From Haemonchus contortus (lineage: Eukaryota; Nematoda; Chromadorea; Rhabditida; Trichostrongylidae): a stretch of DNA of 64,000 bases. Positions 60,486-64,000 of this stretch are shown here, piece after piece. Numbering within the stretch: the stretch's first letter is position 1; each line of letters starts with the position of its first letter. The stretch is from NCBI GenBank assembly GCA_000469685.2, contig LS997562.1, positions 33,873,715-33,937,714 on the forward strand. Direction: 5' to 3'. Both the position numbers and the translations under genes were made by a program. The notes beneath the pieces are model-generated. The model searched no databases, was not told the DNA's origin, and saw nothing but the letters and a program-made list of their open reading frames with translations.

Positions 60486-60735
60486 AGCAGAAGCGGTGTA
60501 GGGGCAAATGACGCACCAACGGATCACGCCCAGGCTAGCCAAGTCCCCCATCCCTCGAAAGTTGGTTAATTGGTATCAGACTCTTTCTGGGAGGATAAAA
60601 GCGCTGAGTGGTGCATTAATTGTTCGCAGCAAGTCATTGTATAGGCTCCATAAACACTCAGACGCCAAAGCGATTCCGAGTGGAAGTTGAGTGAAGGGCG
60701 CATCATAGAAGCGGGATTGTTCAATACAGAACGGC
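60486..60735 (+). repeat. tRNA-derived SINE, diverged head
   Basis: Contains GGTATCAGACTCTTTCTGGG, GCAAGTCATTGTATAGGCTC, GCGATTCCGAGTGGAAGTTG and GCGGGATTGTTCAATACAG. Confidence 0.7.
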
Positions 60736-63623
60736 TTTATTAAGCCTTAAATGCTTGATTCAATAGCCCACCTCATCCTCAATCCATCACTCGCCCTATT
60801 TCTTGACTCTTGCAAGTTTTCTTCTTTTTTTTTAGTTGTTTTCATTCGGGATTCTGCCTATTTTTCGCTGGGCACGTTATGTCACATGTGGTGAGATAAA
60901 CTGTTGGCCCGACAGACGGCTTTCAATAATGGTGAGAGACCCTGTGAAAACTGATTGCGAACGAGCAAAATGAAGGGCCACCCACCGAAAACAATCCTTT
61001 CAGCTCATCAGTGAGTTTGGCTCGAAAAGATAAACAAAAGCAGTGTGGTTGAAAGACGTAGCTGCCACCAGTCCAGTGGCTCCTGTTGCTTTCAAGTAGC
61101 TTCTACTGCTTGTTTGGCCAAATACTTGGTGCTTGCAGGTCTTACATTCAGGAACTACGAAGAAAACTTCAAATAAGGTCCCTAACATAAACTATAGGCT
61201 GTGTTCCACGAGGATATTGATTTTTGGAATTTGCTTAAGATATGGGCCAGATTTTTTCTCTTGGACCAGTTCGAAGAAATCTCAGCATTTCAGAACCAAC
61301 CCTTGGTCTTACAGAGATGGGACCGGAACTTACCCGCCGCGCTTTCTCGCCCTAGATATCCCCAACTTTAACTCATCATAGGCGCCCAACTGACGACGAC
61401 GTTCAACAACAATTTCCGTCTGCCTCCCTCGTCTGATCTCCGGCGTCCAAGGCATTCGAACTCAATATGGATGTCTCAGGGCGTTAGATGAGAAAGAAGG
61501 GGGTGACTTCCGCCAGTTTGGTCGACGTGTTCGCCGAACAACGAATAAGATCAGCATCGTATATCGTGCTGTTGGTACTGCTAGAAATCATTGAGCGGCA
61601 GATGACCGGCAATAAAGGGGAAAGGGGGGAGGGGAAGGGGGGGGGAGAGAAGTAATGAGGTGTACGAGGTATTGAACAACAGTAATCACCAAGTCGCAGG
61701 TCAGTCCATGGCGCATTCTGTGCATCTGTAGATGAATGATTTTCCTCCATTCAAAAGCTCGTAACGCCGAGGGATCAGACCCCAGCCGTACCTTTCGAAG
61801 ACAGCTGTTCTGCTCACTACATTACTAAGGCCTACAAGAAGCTTTGAGCCTGGGTCATCTAATTTGATCTGGTATCGTAATAAATGATCCAGGCACCTTC
61901 AATGCCCCCCTCAACTCTTCCAGCCTTTGAGTTAGACGTACACTCGCCCTCCTGGGCCATGACTATCTTTTGCCTTCTTGGCTAACTACGCCGCTGACCA
62001 CCCATTGTCCTTATCCAGATCAGGCTTGACAATGCCTTCCTGGACAGCTGCTTGGCGCTCATCACCCTGCTCGGTATTTAACACCAGCACTGGTTGTTTT
62101 CCCATTTGTACTCCGTTGGTGGCATATCCCATAATACTTTATTGTAATAACCTTTGGAAGAAAGAGGTGGAAGAAATGCACGATGGCAATGATTCTCCAT
62201 TATGGCTCTTTTAAGCCATACGCCCAGTTCTGTATTATGCTTAAAATTTCAAAACATCTGGTTAAGAGCAGCACACGAAACAGTTTGGTAGCTCAGGGAC
62301 CTCTTCGTACCGGTCACGATCAGCGGAAAAAAACAGTCAATATCAGCTACTACCAAAAGAACTTCTAGAAGAGCACATCCGCTCCGAAGTTGCTCACAGG
62401 CGGAACTAAAATTGCCCACACCGGAAACAAGTGGGTGGTCTGGATTGAGTTATCGCCTTATTTCAACCAACCTTGCAGTGTAGACGTCAATAACGAGCTC
62501 CTGATACCTAATTACACACTTCGCAGAAGATTTTCGATGACGATGACGTCATATGTCTATCAGAAGAACTTCGGTGACGATGATGTCATACTTTCCTACC
62601 ACAGCGTATTTTGTAAACAACTTTGTTGTGAACCATATTCTAGAATGGGAGATATGCACCTTCAAGTAACCTAATGCTTCAGTACTGACGTCTACAGCGA
62701 ACTAAATACCTTTTGAGCACCAGAAATGCTATCTATTTATTAGTGGGTTCGGATACTATCTACCGGAAATTCCTCAGATTTTTCTCGATTTTTTGGAAGT
62801 TTCTATATCACTGCTCTACGCACTCGCATGCATCAGATATTTCAGTCGGTGGACTAGAACAAGGCTCATTCGGATCGGTTTTTGAGAACTGACTCAGTTG
62901 AGCACAGAACCGATCAGAAGAAGCTCAGCTGTCAATTACCTAACTAACTTTCCATAGGCTTCAGAAGTGGGGTGGTAGGATACGATCTCGAATACGTACG
63001 TAGGTGTCGAAGGTGGAGAGATTATTCAGCTTCCTTACAGTCAAATAGGAAAGGAAATGGGAGACGGGCATGTTAAGTGCATTCAAGTTGGCTGAGTTCT
63101 TGTATAGTAGTTTCATAGAAACTTCCAGAACACACCAAAAAAAAATGACTGATAGGAAATTTCGGCAGTAACTTCTGTACAAGCTAGTATTTTACTCCTA
63201 TGATTACAACGATTTCCATTCCGAACTCGAAATCTTCAAAAAGGCGCAAGTAAAAGCGTCATTACAAGTTTCTCCTTTGAGGTGTAAAAGCTGGCTTCCA
63301 TGGGGTGGTGCTTTCCAGATGAAAACAGGAGATATCATACTATTACTAAGGAAAAAAGTAATTAGAAAGTCCACGATACTTCTGTCACCCTATCTCTCAC
63401 AGAGCTTATAAAGTACAAGTGACCTCTCCACATTCTATAAAACTGCAGCCGATTTTCCATTATGGGACGTTGTTGGCACCAAAAAAGGATCTTTTGACCA
63501 GTGAGGTACAACAGTAACATCCACCCCAAATTCTTTGATGAATAGAGGAGATGACCTTATCCTGAAAGAGCTAAGCAACTACCCCCTACAGCGCTACTAT
63601 TTATTGGCAATCATTTAGCCTCA
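60736..63623. other. Non-coding stretch, nothing recognised
   Basis: Contains a G-rich patch at 61612-61650 and a TGACGTCA palindrome near 62545; no splice-supported coding. Confidence 0.5.
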
Positions 63624-63905
63624 GGCGGAGGTGGTCTAGCACCAAATGGCGCACTATCACGCTTACGCTCGGTCCGGGTTGTTGTACTTTATGATGAGAT
63701 CTGCCTAAGCAAACCGAACTTTCCATCCTTCCGGGGTCGATTAGTTGGTACCGGAATCATTTGGAAGGATAGAAACGCTGATTTGTACATCAGCTGACCA
63801 CGACAAGTCATTGTATGGGCTACATACGCATTCAACGTCACCAAAATTCTAAATTGAAACCGAATGCGTGGCGCACCCCCAAACGATGTTGATTCGAAAA
63901 TTTGA
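63624..63905 (+). repeat. tRNA-derived SINE, near full length
   Basis: Contains CCGGGGTCGATTAGTTGGTA, TTGTACATCAGCTGACCACG, ACAAGTCATTGTATGGGC and AATGCGTGGCGCACCCCC. The B box is decayed, so this copy is probably inactive. Confidence 0.7.
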
Positions 63906-64000
63906 ACTTTAGTCTTCAATTTGCTTTAGCATGACAACGACAATATTTGATTGTAACTTCTCTGCAAAATTGCGATTTCTCGAAGATACATCCGCAAAAG

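Overview
The window looks like a gene-poor piece of a nematode chromosome. The organism is inferred, not proven. The evidence is eukaryotic intron-exon structure with the short nematode 3' splice site (TTTCAG or TTCCAG types), many dispersed tRNA-derived short repeats, small foldback elements, and no operon-like prokaryotic coding. A strongylid or other rhabditid (clade V) nematode fits best. I see no rRNA, no intact tRNA, no CRISPR array and no autonomous transposon with a recognisable transposase or reverse transcriptase.

One gene can be recognised with confidence. It is a complete TENT5 (FAM46) family non-canonical poly(A) polymerase on the + strand at 50009-58109, the presumed orthologue of C. 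elegans tent-5 (pqn-44). I assembled it by hand from ten exons. All nine introns are GT-AG, all splice phases agree, and the product is 436 residues, the normal size for the family. Its putative promoter (about 49800-50008) has three GGGCGGGA boxes. Its first intron opens with a mirrored pair of ACTGATAA GATA sites. ATGACGT/ACGTCAT (CRE/bZIP half-sites) are unusually dense from about 33 to 56 kb, around and upstream of the gene.

Layout. 1-49.8 kb is mostly non-coding sequence with interspersed repeats. At least 15 copies of one tRNA-headed SINE family are spread over the whole window. 13.5-15.2 kb is a repeat nest: three copies of a TGTTTACTG unit, a TIR-bearing MITE and a large foldback carrying a GGCGCC-rich insertion. 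17.7, 19.4, 44.2 and 53.8 kb hold diverged short tandem duplications. 28.18-28.46 kb is a near-perfect 273-bp palindrome whose arms carry a hammerhead-ribozyme-like core. A few open stretches with usable splice sites (10.9-11.9 kb on -, 24.6 kb on +, 38.0 kb on +) may be exons of genes I cannot identify, and they are given low confidence. 50-58.1 kb is the tent-5 gene. 58.1-64 kb is its 3' flank, followed by more SINE copies.

Function. TENT5 enzymes extend poly(A) tails in the cytoplasm, mostly on mRNAs for secreted proteins made at the ER. In C. elegans the enzyme is linked to intestinal innate immunity. The GATA pair (intestinal ELT-2 type) and the bZIP half-site cluster are compatible with that role, but the link is inference.
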